Below, piece after piece: positions 8,507 to 15,465 of a stretch of 25,125 nt of DNA (within the stretch, counting starts at the first letter, position 1; the number at the start of each line of letters is the position of its first letter). A model generated the notes under the pieces. That model saw nothing but the letters and a program-made list of their open reading frames with translations. It did not search any database and was not told the origin of the DNA. The stretch is taken from NCBI GenBank assembly GCA_905371865.1, contig CAJPNA010000003.1, positions 1 to 25,125 on the forward strand, written 5' to 3'. Origin of the DNA: an uncultured Carnobacterium sp. (GTDB taxonomy: Bacteria; Bacillota; Bacilli; Lactobacillales; Aerococcaceae). The translations under genes and the position numbers were made by a program.

Positions 8507-9472
8507 ATGCATAAAGGGATTTTAAGACGAACATGGGGAATGTGGATACTCACGGTCCTGTTAGGATTAATTGTGGCAATGGTGGGGATTGTAGTTTCAT
8601 TTGGCTTTATGAGTGGACGTGAATTATACGAACATGGAATCATTTATGAAATGGAAAAAGATTCATCGTCTAGTTCAATTAAAGTGTTAGATATTGACCC
8701 AAGTCCGATAGAGATAGACGATGAAACATATTATTTAGTGAAACATAATTATGGAGTGTCGTTTTTAAAAACAGATACTTCTGAAATTAAACAAATTCTA
8801 GAATTTAAAGAGGCGCTTCCGGATAAAACGAACGCGCTCGCCACATCTGACTTCTACTTGAATATCCGTGTAGTTGCTGAGAAAGAGAAAAAAGGGAGAT
8901 CTAGCGTCAAAACACATATTACGCAAGAAATGAAGGAAAAATTTGAAGAAAAATTCAAACTGAGCCCACTTTCGGTGCAGGCGACTCTCGATAAATTGGA
9001 CAAAACCCATTATTTAACCATTACGAATAATTCAGATAGATTTTTCGACATCGTGATGTTAATGGTGGTAATCGTGTTTTTTGTCATTGTATTGGTGTGG
9101 CAAATCGTTCGCGTTCGCCAAATAAAAAAACACTATGCTCGTTTTGATGAGCTTTTCCCTGACTATCAAGATGATATGAAACGTTTATTGGATGATGCGG
9201 AGTATCTTGATGATCAACTTGGGGTACTTGTCAAAGACGGAATTTTGGTTTCTTTTGGGACGGAGTTCAGGGTAGTAGACTTAGAAAAAGTAGTCAGTGC
9301 ATCCGTAATTCGTCAAAAATCAAAATGGGGCGCGAAATATCAATTTTCGTTCTTCAATGAGAACCGTAAGAAAAAAGAAGAAGTTTCTCTTGGTAATTTA
9401 CAGGACAATGTCATTGATTTAGTCCATTATTTAAGAGAAGTTTGCTCATATAATGTTTATATTCAATTTTAA
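8507..9472 (+). CDS. Membrane protein of unknown family, paralogue 2
   Basis: The 321-aa product repeats the layout of the preceding gene: membrane segments at about residues 10-32 and 180-202, an extracytoplasmic middle domain and a cytoplasmic tail. Shared blocks include VLDID, YYLVKH and VLVKDGILVSFGTEFRVVDL. The extracytoplasmic domain is charged, and the C-terminal domain resembles a small beta-rich module, but I know of no family with this combination. AAGAGGGG (8494-8501) lies 5 bases before ATG 8507. The 66-base gap to paralogue 1 has no terminator, so the two probably form one operon produced by tandem duplication. A long hairpin follows. Confidence 0.78.
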   Translation: MHKGILRRTWGMWILTVLLGLIVAMVGIVVSFGFMSGRELYEHGIIYEMEKDSSSSSIKVLDIDPSPIEIDDETYYLVKHNYGVSFLKTDTSEIKQILEFKEALPDKTNALATSDFYLNIRVVAEKEKKGRSSVKTHITQEMKEKFEEKFKLSPLSVQATLDKLDKTHYLTITNNSDRFFDIVMLMVVIVFFVIVLVWQIVRVRQIKKHYARFDELFPDYQDDMKRLLDDAEYLDDQLGVLVKDGILVSFGTEFRVVDLEKVVSASVIRQKSKWGAKYQFSFFNENRKKKEEVSLGNLQDNVIDLVHYLREVCSYNVYIQF

Positions 9473-9496
9473 AAAATAAAATATTATTTATGGTAC

Positions 9497-9534
9497 ACAA
9501 AACAGTCTACGATTTGTTCGTGGGCTATTTTGTT
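9497..9534 (+). terminator. Probable terminator after the paralogue pair
   Basis: A 15-position stem with one mismatch (9497-9511 with 9519-9533) contains a T-rich 3' arm (TATTTTGT). There is no long T-run after it, so termination strength is uncertain. Confidence 0.55.
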
Positions 9535-9654
9535 ATGTAGAAACCTTTTGATACTGCGGGTTTAGATCTGGTATAGGAACATTAATTCGACTACAAACAA
9601 TTTGAAAAGTTAACAAATGATAACCATAAAAAGAGTCGAATGTTCATTGTTTAG

Positions 9655-9673
9655 TGATATGATGAACATATCA
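9655..9673 (+). promoter_or_regulatory. Extended -10 promoter overlapped by a 19-bp palindrome
   Basis: TGATATGATGAACATATCA is a perfect inverted repeat (7-base arms, 5-base spacer). Its left part is also an extended -10 element (TG-A-TATGAT, 9655-9663). A second perfect repeat, TGTTCAT (9641-9647) with ATGAACA (9662-9668), straddles the same -10. Together they make a good repressor operator candidate for the SDR-kdgT pair. Confidence 0.6.
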
Positions 9674-9692
9674 AATCAAAGGACGTGATCTT

Positions 9693-10442
9693 ATGGATTT
9701 TACAGGTAAAGTTGCCATTGTCACTGGTGGGGCAAATGGTATTGGTAAAGAAATCGTTCGAGGTATCGTTGAAGGTGGCGGTTTTGTAGTCATTGCAGAT
9801 ATTAATGAAGCTGCAGCAAACAAAACTGTTGAAGAATTCGGACCAGAACACACAAGCTTCAAATACATGGATTTAGGAAATCATGAATCTATCGTAAAAA
9901 GCATGAATGAAATTTTAGCAGAACGCAAAGTCGATATCTTAGTGAACTGCGCTGGAGTGATTAGTGCAAAACCATTCGATCAATTAACATACGAAGAATG
10001 GGAAAGAACAATCCGTATCAATCTTTCAGGATGCTTCTCAACCATTAGCACCATTTTCCCTCACTTTATCGAAAACAAAGGTGGACGTATCGTAAACGTA
10101 TCTTCCGTTGCTGCGAAACTGGGTGGTGGATTATTAGGAACTGCTGCTTACGCTTCTTCTAAAGCTGGTTTAAATGGACTAACAAAAGCCGTTGCTAAAG
10201 AAGGCGGTAAATACAATATCGCATGTAATGCTGTATGTCCTTCATTCACTCGTACAGATATGACAACAGTATTATCAGAAGATAAAGAAAAGAGCCAAAA
10301 AGTAATCAGTATGATTCCTCTTGGACGTCGTGCAGAACCAGTTGAAATTGCTCAAATGATTCTCTTCTTTGCAAGTGATCTTGCAAGTTTTGTTACAGGG
10401 GAAATTGGTGACTGCGATGGCGGTATCACATTAGATGGCTGA
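9693..10442 (+). CDS. SDR-family oxidoreductase (KduD/FabG-like)
   Basis: The 249-aa product is a classical short-chain dehydrogenase/reductase: nucleotide-binding motif TGGANGIG at about residues 11-18, NCAG near 90, and catalytic YxxxK with Y153 and K157. D36 in IADIN after the second beta strand suggests NAD preference. The closest functional guess is a sugar-acid dehydrogenase such as KduD, because the next gene encodes a KdgT-type permease. That link is contextual; FabG-like or polyol dehydrogenase activity is also possible. An AAAGGA ribosome binding site lies about 10 bases before ATG 9693. The upstream palindrome suggests specific repression. Confidence 0.85.
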   Translation: MDFTGKVAIVTGGANGIGKEIVRGIVEGGGFVVIADINEAAANKTVEEFGPEHTSFKYMDLGNHESIVKSMNEILAERKVDILVNCAGVISAKPFDQLTYEEWERTIRINLSGCFSTISTIFPHFIENKGGRIVNVSSVAAKLGGGLLGTAAYASSKAGLNGLTKAVAKEGGKYNIACNAVCPSFTRTDMTTVLSEDKEKSQKVISMIPLGRRAEPVEIAQMILFFASDLASFVTGEIGDCDGGITLDG

Positions 10443-10488
10443 TTTTAGCTAGATTCTTATTCCAAATCAGAGAAGGACTGTGAACAGT

Positions 10489-11427
10489 ATGAAAAAGATT
10501 AAAATTCCTGGGGATACTATCATTATTCCAATGTTTATTGGATGTGTGATTAATACATTTTTCCCTCAAATATTACAAATTGGTGGATTTACCACTCCAA
10601 TCGTGAAAGGTGCTGGACCACTTGTTGGGGCATTCCTCTTCATTATCGGGGGGACCATTTCTCTTAAAAACACACCAAAAGCTGTTGGACGTGGGGCAGC
10701 AATTATTTTAGCGAAAATTGCCGTATCTGTAGTCTTGGGGTTATTGGTTGCGAAAGTATTTAATGACAACTTCCTCGGGCTTAGCGCTGTTGCCGTTATC
10801 GGTGCCATCTCTGTAGCTAATAATGCCATGTATGCGGGGATTGTAGATGTGTACGGGGACGAAATCGATGCTGGAGCCGTTGGAATTACAACATTAAGCG
10901 TTGGACCAATGGTAACAATGGCCGTATTAAGTAGTGCCGGCCTTGCAAACATCTCGATTTGGAACTTAGTCGGAACGGTATTACCACTTGTGTTAGGGAT
11001 TGCGTTAGGAAATGCCTTCCCTTACATGAAAAAAGTACTCTCAAACGGGATTACAGCTATCATTATCGTGGTTGGTTTCTGTTTAGGGGCAAACATGAGC
11101 TTTGGTCAAATCCTTGAAGGGGGTCTACCTGGTATTTTGCTAGGGGTGATTACTACACTCGTTGGTGGTATTGCCTCCATCGCAGCAGACCGCTTAACAG
11201 GTGGGAACGGGGTTGCTGGTGCTGCCATTTCAAGTACGGCAGCCAGCGCTATTGCTACACCAGCTGCACTTTCAGCAGTAGATGCAACGTTCAAAGGAAT
11301 CGAAGCAACTGCAACGACTCAAATTACAGCTTCAGTAATCGTAACAGCGATTTTAACTCCAATCTTAACAGCCTATATTGCTAAGAAATTCGGAAACAAA
11401 AAAGAAGCTGAAAAACAAGAAGTTTAA
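10489..11427 (+). CDS. kdgT: 2-keto-3-deoxygluconate permease family protein
   Basis: The 312-aa product is almost entirely hydrophobic, with about ten membrane segments, and has KdgT-family features: the N-terminal IKIPGDTIIIPMFIGCVINTFFP, GGTISLKNTP, and the glycine/alanine-rich AISVANNAMYAGI and AGAAISSTAASAIATPAALS. Members import 2-keto-3-deoxygluconate with protons. Translation is set at ATG 10489, because the in-frame GTG 10480 lies only 2-3 bases after AAGGA. The gene starts 46 bases after the SDR gene with no terminator between, so both are probably co-transcribed. No KDG kinase or aldolase gene is in the window, so the substrate assignment rests on family similarity. Confidence 0.85.
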   Translation: MKKIKIPGDTIIIPMFIGCVINTFFPQILQIGGFTTPIVKGAGPLVGAFLFIIGGTISLKNTPKAVGRGAAIILAKIAVSVVLGLLVAKVFNDNFLGLSAVAVIGAISVANNAMYAGIVDVYGDEIDAGAVGITTLSVGPMVTMAVLSSAGLANISIWNLVGTVLPLVLGIALGNAFPYMKKVLSNGITAIIIVVGFCLGANMSFGQILEGGLPGILLGVITTLVGGIASIAADRLTGGNGVAGAAISSTAASAIATPAALSAVDATFKGIEATATTQITASVIVTAILTPILTAYIAKKFGNKKEAEKQEV

Positions 11428-11443
11428 TCGTATTTAAATAGTG

Positions 11444-11478
11444 AAACCACCTCGTTTTTCCGAGGTGGTTTTTGTTTT
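11444..11478 (+). terminator. Rho-independent terminator after kdgT
   Basis: A perfect 11-bp stem (11444-11454 with 11461-11471) is followed by a T-rich tail. Confidence 0.92.
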
Positions 11479-11487
11479 ACCTTGAGT

Positions 11488-11613
11488 GTAACAATAATGT
11501 TACGTAACAAAAATGTTACATCAAAAAGTTAGGATGTATCAAAAATGAACCGTATCAAAATTGATACAAAAAGAGTAAAGCGTATCATACATGATACGTA
11601 TCACGCATGATAC
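11488..11613. repeat. Array of six 16-bp palindromes in three back-to-back pairs
   Basis: Each unit is a 6-base arm, 4 variable bases and the complementary arm. Units 11488-11503 and 11504-11519 are GTAACA-N4-TGTTAC. Units 11552-11567, 11582-11597 and 11598-11613 are GTATCA-N4-TGATAC. Unit 11536-11551 is a degenerate GTATCA-N4-TGAACC. Units abut in pairs of 32 bp, and the pairs start 48 and 46 bp apart. Both half-sites change together between the two sequence types. The region lies between the kdgT terminator and structured element 1 and codes for nothing. It could be an operator or other protein-binding array. TTGATA (11561-11566), 16 bases and TATCAT (11583-11588) form a promoter-like pair inside it. 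Confidence 0.85.
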
Positions 11614-11650
11614 ACTCTAGCAGGTCTTTCGATAGGAATTCAAAATATAA

Positions 11651-11860
11651 AAAGAGTCTCAGATACGAAATGGAAATCTTTTGAATTCTATAGTGAGAGC
11701 AGTAGTGAATGTAACCAATGTGAATTACAGGCCGTTTTACGGCCTGTTTGAAGCTTGGTAGGGTTGAGACTTTGGCTCAGCCCGGTACAACTACTGCCAT
11801 CACTATGAAGATATTCAAAAGATTGAAATTTGTATCTGAGACTATTTTCTTTTTATTTTT
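11651..11860 (+). ncRNA. Structured RNA element, copy 1
   Basis: A long interrupted closing stem pairs 11656-11666 with 11832-11842, 11675-11686 with 11813-11824, 11690-11696 with 11800-11806, and 11699-11706 with 11790-11797 (38 bp in perfect blocks). Inside it, helix 11714-11718/11755-11759 encloses hairpin A (11727-11734/11740-11747), and hairpin B (11761-11768/11776-11783) follows. Joining segments TGTGAATTAC (11719-11728), GTTTGAAGCT (11746-11755) and CGGTACA (11783-11789) recur exactly in copy 2 at 17292-17507, while the helices differ in sequence but stay paired. A T-rich tail (11843-11861) follows on the plus strand, and A-rich sequence precedes it, so it may also terminate cysK from the other side. 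I do not recognise the RNA class. Confidence 0.7.
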
Positions 11861-11869
11861 TAGAATGAA

Positions 11870-12796
11870 TTACGCTTCGCCGAAAATTCCTGTTGAAAGG
11901 TAACGTTCACCTGTATCTGGTAATAGAACCACAACAGATTTGCCTTTTCCTAAGCGTTTTGCCACACGTAAAGCGGCAGTGACAGCAGCTCCAGAAGAAA
12001 TGCCAGCAAGGATACCTTCTTTAGCAGCTAATTCTTTTGCAATTTCGATGGCTTCGTCACTTGTTACAAGTTCAAAGCCGTCGATCACATCACGGTCGAT
12101 AATGCTTGGTTTAAAACCAGCGGAAATTCCTTGGATGCGGTGTTTTCCTTTTTGTCCTTTAGAAATAAATGGAGCTTCTTTGGGTTCAACCCCGATGATT
12201 TCAACGTATTTGTTTACTTCTTTTAACGCACGGCCAACACCTGTAATGGTACCGCCAGTACCGATACCGCTGATATAAGCATCTGGTGTTTTGCCGTCGA
12301 AGGCTTTAATAATTTCTTGTCCAGTTGTTTGATAGTGGATAGCTGGGTTTGCTTCGTTGTCGAATTGACGCGCCCAGAAGTAGCCAGGTTGTGCCGCTAA
12401 TTCTTCTGCTTTAGCAACGGCAGCTCCGAATCCATCGGCAGCAGGTGTTAATAATACTTCTGTACCGTATGCTTTCATTAATTGACGGCGTTCGATAGAC
12501 ATGGATTCAGGCATGATTGTAATGACCTTGTATCCTTTAGCAGCGCCGATTAGTGAAAGTCCTACCCCTGTATTTCCACTTGTTGCTTCGATGATTGTGT
12601 CGCCAGGTTTAAGCGAACCATCTTTCTCAGCTGTTTCGATGAGGTTTAAGGCGATACGATCTTTCACAGATCCACCTGCGTTAAACGACTCGACTTTTAC
12701 ATATACATCTGCAGAATCATCTGAAACTAAACGGTTTAGTTTCACAAGGGGAGTGTTCCCGATTAATTCTGTGATGCTTTCTACTGATTTGACCAT
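11870..12796 (-). CDS. cysK: Cysteine synthase A (O-acetylserine sulfhydrylase)
   Basis: The 308-aa product is a fold-type II PLP enzyme that makes cysteine from O-acetylserine and sulfide. K45 in NAGGSVKDR is the PLP-binding lysine. TSGNTG binds the substrate carboxylate, GTGGTITG binds the PLP phosphate, and the family segment RIQGISAGF is present. I chose the Met at 12796: the further upstream in-frame Met (12811) overlaps the ribosome binding site itself, since GGAGGG lies about 7 bases before ATG 12796. No cysE lies nearby. The gene is monocistronic and divergent from the uracil permease; its 3' end faces structured element 1, which may act as its terminator. Confidence 0.96.
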   Translation of the reverse strand: MVKSVESITELIGNTPLVKLNRLVSDDSADVYVKVESFNAGGSVKDRIALNLIETAEKDGSLKPGDTIIEATSGNTGVGLSLIGAAKGYKVITIMPESMSIERRQLMKAYGTEVLLTPAADGFGAAVAKAEELAAQPGYFWARQFDNEANPAIHYQTTGQEIIKAFDGKTPDAYISGIGTGGTITGVGRALKEVNKYVEIIGVEPKEAPFISKGQKGKHRIQGISAGFKPSIIDRDVIDGFELVTSDEAIEIAKELAAKEGILAGISSGAAVTAALRVAKRLGKGKSVVVLLPDTGERYLSTGIFGEA

Positions 12797-12850
12797 AAAT
12801 GATCCCTCCATAAAGTTAGACTGGGCAACTTTAAGGGTTGCTTGTGTCTA

Positions 12851-12879
12851 ATTGTAATAGGGAATGAGTGGGTGTACAA
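12851..12879 (-). promoter_or_regulatory. Putative promoter of cysK
   Basis: On the minus strand, TTGTAC (12879-12874) and TACAAT (12856-12851) are 17 bases apart. A small hairpin GCAAC/GTTGC lies in the leader, at about 12824-12841. Confidence 0.45.
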
Positions 12880-12948
12880 TAGATTTTTATAAAAAAACAA
12901 AAAAAGTATAGAAAATTCATTTTAGTTATGATACACTACCATCTAGCA

Positions 12949-13035
12949 AGGGCTTTTAAACTCATCCAGAGAGGTGAGAAAGGCTAAGAACAAGTTTATT
13001 AGACTAGCCCTACGCTTAATAACATAGGGCTTTTT
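12949..13035 (+). promoter_or_regulatory. PyrR-type attenuator in the uraA leader
   Basis: The stem-loop at 12961-12978 (CTCATCCAGAGAGGTGAG) matches the PyrR-binding loop, with CC/GG closing an AGAGA loop and a bulged T. Downstream, AGCCCTA (13006-13012) pairs with TAGGGCT (13025-13031), followed by five T residues: the terminator. Upstream AGGGCT (12949-12954) can pair with AGCCCT (13006-13011) as antiterminator. By the known mechanism, PyrR with UMP stabilises the binding stem, so the terminator forms when uridine nucleotides are plentiful. A -10-like TATGAT lies at 12927-12932, with a poor -35. Confidence 0.85.
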
Positions 13036-13068
13036 GTGTGCACAAAAATGCCCGGAAAAGAGGGGAAA

Positions 13069-14364
13069 ATGGAGTTACAAACTTCGAAAGTCGATCTATT
13101 GTTGGATGTGGATCAAAAACCGGAGCTCGTGCCTGGATTGTTTTTAAGTCTTCAGCACGTGTTTGCGATGTTTGGTGCCACTGTTTTAGTACCGTTAATA
13201 TTGGGGATGCCAGTATCGGTTGCTTTATTTGCGTCAGGATTAGGAACACTAATCTATATGGTAGCGACGCAATTTAAAGTACCTGTTTACTTGGGATCCT
13301 CTTTTGCTTTTATTACGGCCATGCAATTTGCGATGGCGCAAATGGACGGGAAACCGGATGCAGCTCAGACAGGGGTCGTTTTAGTCGGATTACTATATGT
13401 GGTAGTAGCAATTTTAGTAAAACTATTAGGGACGGGATGGATTAACCGAATTTTACCACCGATTGTAATTGGACCGATGATTATCGTAATAGGGCTAGGC
13501 CTTGCAAATAGTGCGGTAACGAACGCAGGATTTGTAAAAGATGGAGACTGGAAACCAATGTTCGTTGCGGTGGTAACTTTCCTCATTACAGCATTTATTA
13601 ATACAAAAGCAAAAGGCTTCTTAAAAATTATTCCGTTCTTATTCGGAATTATTGGAGGATATATCGTAGCCATCTGCTTTGGTCTAGTAGATTTCACAAA
13701 AGTAATAGAAGCTCAATGGATTGCCTTACCTGAGTTATACTTGCCGTTCGACACAAATGGGCTCTTCAATCAGTATCATTTATACTTCGGTCCAGAAACT
13801 TGGGCGCTTCTTCCAGTAGCAGTTGTGACGATTGCGGAACATATTGGAGACCATACCGTACTCAGTCAAATTTGTGGCAAGCAATTCTTGAGTAATCCTG
13901 GCTTGCACCGTACCTTAATAGGGGATGGCGTAGCGACTGCAGTGTCTGCCTTTCTAGGGGGGCCAGCGAATACGACTTATGGTGAAAATACAGGGGTCGT
14001 GGGCTTAACACGTATTGCTTCTGTAGCTGTGATTCGTAATGCAGCATTGATTGCAATTCTCCTAAGTTTCTTTGGCAAATTTACAGCATTAGTTCGTACG
14101 ATTCCCAATGCGGTGCTGGGTGGAATGGCGATTCTTCTTTACGGGGTTATTGCTTCTAACGGATTGAAAGTCCTAATTGAAAAACAAGTAGACTTCCGTC
14201 AAGTACGTAACTTGATTATTGCAAGTTCAATGTTAGTGTTAGGATTGGGTTCTGCAGTACTACAATTAGGACCTGTGACGTTATCAGGGACTGCACTTTG
14301 CGCCATTGCAGGGATTATTCTTAACCTCATTTTACCTCACGAAAAAGTAGAAGATAACGAATAA
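13069..14364 (+). CDS. uraA: Uracil permease (NCS2 family, UraA/PyrP)
   Basis: The 431-aa product is a nucleobase transporter with multiple membrane segments (family core: 14). Family marks are the motif TIAEHIGDH, whose glutamate contacts uracil in UraA, and the segment NTTYGENTGV in the second repeat, with a second conserved glutamate. Uracil, rather than xanthine, specificity is supported by this motif and by the PyrR attenuator directly upstream. I chose ATG 13069, 5 bases after AAGAGG (13058-13063). The in-frame GTG at 13036 lies directly after the attenuator T-run and has no ribosome binding site. A strong terminator follows. The other pyr genes are not in the window. Confidence 0.93.
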   Translation: MELQTSKVDLLLDVDQKPELVPGLFLSLQHVFAMFGATVLVPLILGMPVSVALFASGLGTLIYMVATQFKVPVYLGSSFAFITAMQFAMAQMDGKPDAAQTGVVLVGLLYVVVAILVKLLGTGWINRILPPIVIGPMIIVIGLGLANSAVTNAGFVKDGDWKPMFVAVVTFLITAFINTKAKGFLKIIPFLFGIIGGYIVAICFGLVDFTKVIEAQWIALPELYLPFDTNGLFNQYHLYFGPETWALLPVAVVTIAEHIGDHTVLSQICGKQFLSNPGLHRTLIGDGVATAVSAFLGGPANTTYGENTGVVGLTRIASVAVIRNAALIAILLSFFGKFTALVRTIPNAVLGGMAILLYGVIASNGLKVLIEKQVDFRQVRNLIIASSMLVLGLGSAVLQLGPVTLSGTALCAIAGIILNLILPHEKVEDNE

Positions 14365-14386
14365 TAATCATTAAAAACATATCAAG

Positions 14387-14431
14387 AAAAGCACTTAAGA
14401 CATGAATTCGTGATGTCTTAAGTGCTTTTTT
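14387..14431 (+). terminator. Rho-independent terminator after uraA
   Basis: A perfect 17-bp stem (14387-14403 with 14413-14429) ends in a T-run. Confidence 0.93.
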
Positions 14432-14691
14432 AACGGTTTAGTTCAAAATTACAGCATTTATATAAAAAAATTAATAATAAATCTGAGTAATCCAAAAGGA
14501 TGTAAAGTTTTTCTTGGTAATTTTATTGACAAATAAGCTTAAATTACTTGCGCCAATGGGTATATACTTTTATATTATATAAGTAATGTAGTTAATATTA
14601 TTTACAAAAATATATAAAAATGACTGTTTTTGACCGTTTTACACCGAATCGGTCAAGAAATTAGCAGATTGATACATTTAGGAGGAACTAC
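14432..14691 (+). promoter_or_regulatory. AT-rich leader with candidate FruR operator
   Basis: This gene-free stretch is very AT-rich from 14455 to 14620. TTGACA occurs at 14527-14532 but has no -10 at normal spacing. Just before the gene, TGACTGTTTT (14621-14630) and TGACCGTTTT (14631-14640) form a 10-bp-period direct repeat. TTGACCG (14630-14636) is also an inverted repeat with CGGTCAA (14650-14656). DeoR-family regulators often bind such direct or inverted repeats, so this is a plausible autoregulatory site. I could not fix the promoter with confidence. Confidence 0.5.
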
Positions 14692-15450
14692 ATGCTTACT
14701 GAAAAGAGAAGAAGAATTATTTTAGATTTATTAGATAAGGATGATACAGTTCACCTAAAGGATTTAATGGAGGCTCTCCAGGCTTCTGAATCCACTATTC
14801 GACGCGATCTTTCTTTATTAGAAGAAGAAGGAACGTTGATTCGTATCCATGGTGGTGCTAAAAGAGTGTATTCAAAAGAGTTTGAACCGACCACCAAAGA
14901 AAAAGAACGTTCAAATCGTAGAGAAAAAGAGTGTATTGGTCGCTATGCAGCCTCTTTAGTAACGAAGGGCGAAACGATTTATATGGATGCAGGAACAACC
15001 ACTTTAAGAATGATTCCACATTTAGAAGGAAAAGATGTCACGGTGATTACAAATGGGGTACAGCAAGCCCATCTTCTTGCAGACTATGGAATCAAAACGG
15101 TGTTGTTAGGTGGTCAAGTAAAGGTAGAAACGAGTGCGGTTATTGGCACTCTTGCTCAAAACCAGCTCCGAGAATATTTCTTTAAAAAGGCGTTCCTGGG
15201 GATGAATGGAGTCGATCTCAGTTATGGGTATACAACGCCGGATGACGAAGAAGCTCAAATTAAAAAAATCGCAATTAGTAAAAGTAACCATGCTTATGTT
15301 TTGGCGGACTCTAGTAAATTTGCTAAAGTAAGTTTGTGTAAGGTTGCTGATTTTCATCAAGCAACTATGGTAACAAACACGACGAAAGAGCAAGCAGACT
15401 TACGTTACCGTATGGCTGGTAGCATTCGTCTTGTTGAAGTGGACGCATAA
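14692..15450 (+). CDS. fruR: DeoR-family regulator of fructose metabolism
   Basis: The 252-aa product has a DeoR-type winged helix-turn-helix at about residues 1-56 (KRRRIILDLLDKDDTVHLKD, with ESTIRRDLSLLEEEGTLIRI). A C-terminal sugar-phosphate-sensing domain follows, with MDAGTTTLRMI, TNGVQQAHLLADY, LLGG and LADSSKF. In lactic acid bacteria this regulator controls fruRKA and senses fructose-1-phosphate or a related ester. The name is supported by the adjacent fruK, 15 bases downstream. AGGAGG lies before ATG 14692. The usual third gene, fruA, is missing here. Confidence 0.88.
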   Translation: MLTEKRRRIILDLLDKDDTVHLKDLMEALQASESTIRRDLSLLEEEGTLIRIHGGAKRVYSKEFEPTTKEKERSNRREKECIGRYAASLVTKGETIYMDAGTTTLRMIPHLEGKDVTVITNGVQQAHLLADYGIKTVLLGGQVKVETSAVIGTLAQNQLREYFFKKAFLGMNGVDLSYGYTTPDDEEAQIKKIAISKSNHAYVLADSSKFAKVSLCKVADFHQATMVTNTTKEQADLRYRMAGSIRLVEVDA

Positions 15451-15465
15451 AAGAGGAGAGATAGC

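Noticed and set aside
10566..10952. 128-codon minus-strand open frame inside kdgT
   Set aside because: It is antisense to a well-supported transporter gene and has no family-like features.
11488..11613. The palindrome array as a CRISPR
   Set aside because: Units are palindromes that touch in pairs, with no 30-40 base unique spacers, the repeat is only 16 bp, and no cas genes are present.
11651..11860. Structured element 1 as a MITE or insertion sequence remnant
   Set aside because: The terminal inverted sequences of the two copies are unrelated (GTCTCAGATAC versus AGAGTAAGA at the ends), no target duplication is visible, and conservation sits in inner loops instead.
11651..11860. Element 1 as a T-box or riboswitch for cysK
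   Set aside because: It lies downstream of cysK, and no T-box or known aptamer signature is present.
11940..12278. Plus-strand open frames inside cysK
   Set aside because: They are shadows of the conserved cysK frame, with no translation signals.
13036..13068. GTG at 13036 as the uraA start
   Set aside because: It follows directly on the attenuator T-run without a ribosome binding site.
14527..14532. TTGACA as the -35 of fruR
   Set aside because: No -10 lies at 16-18 bases; the nearest TATATA is about 28 bases away.
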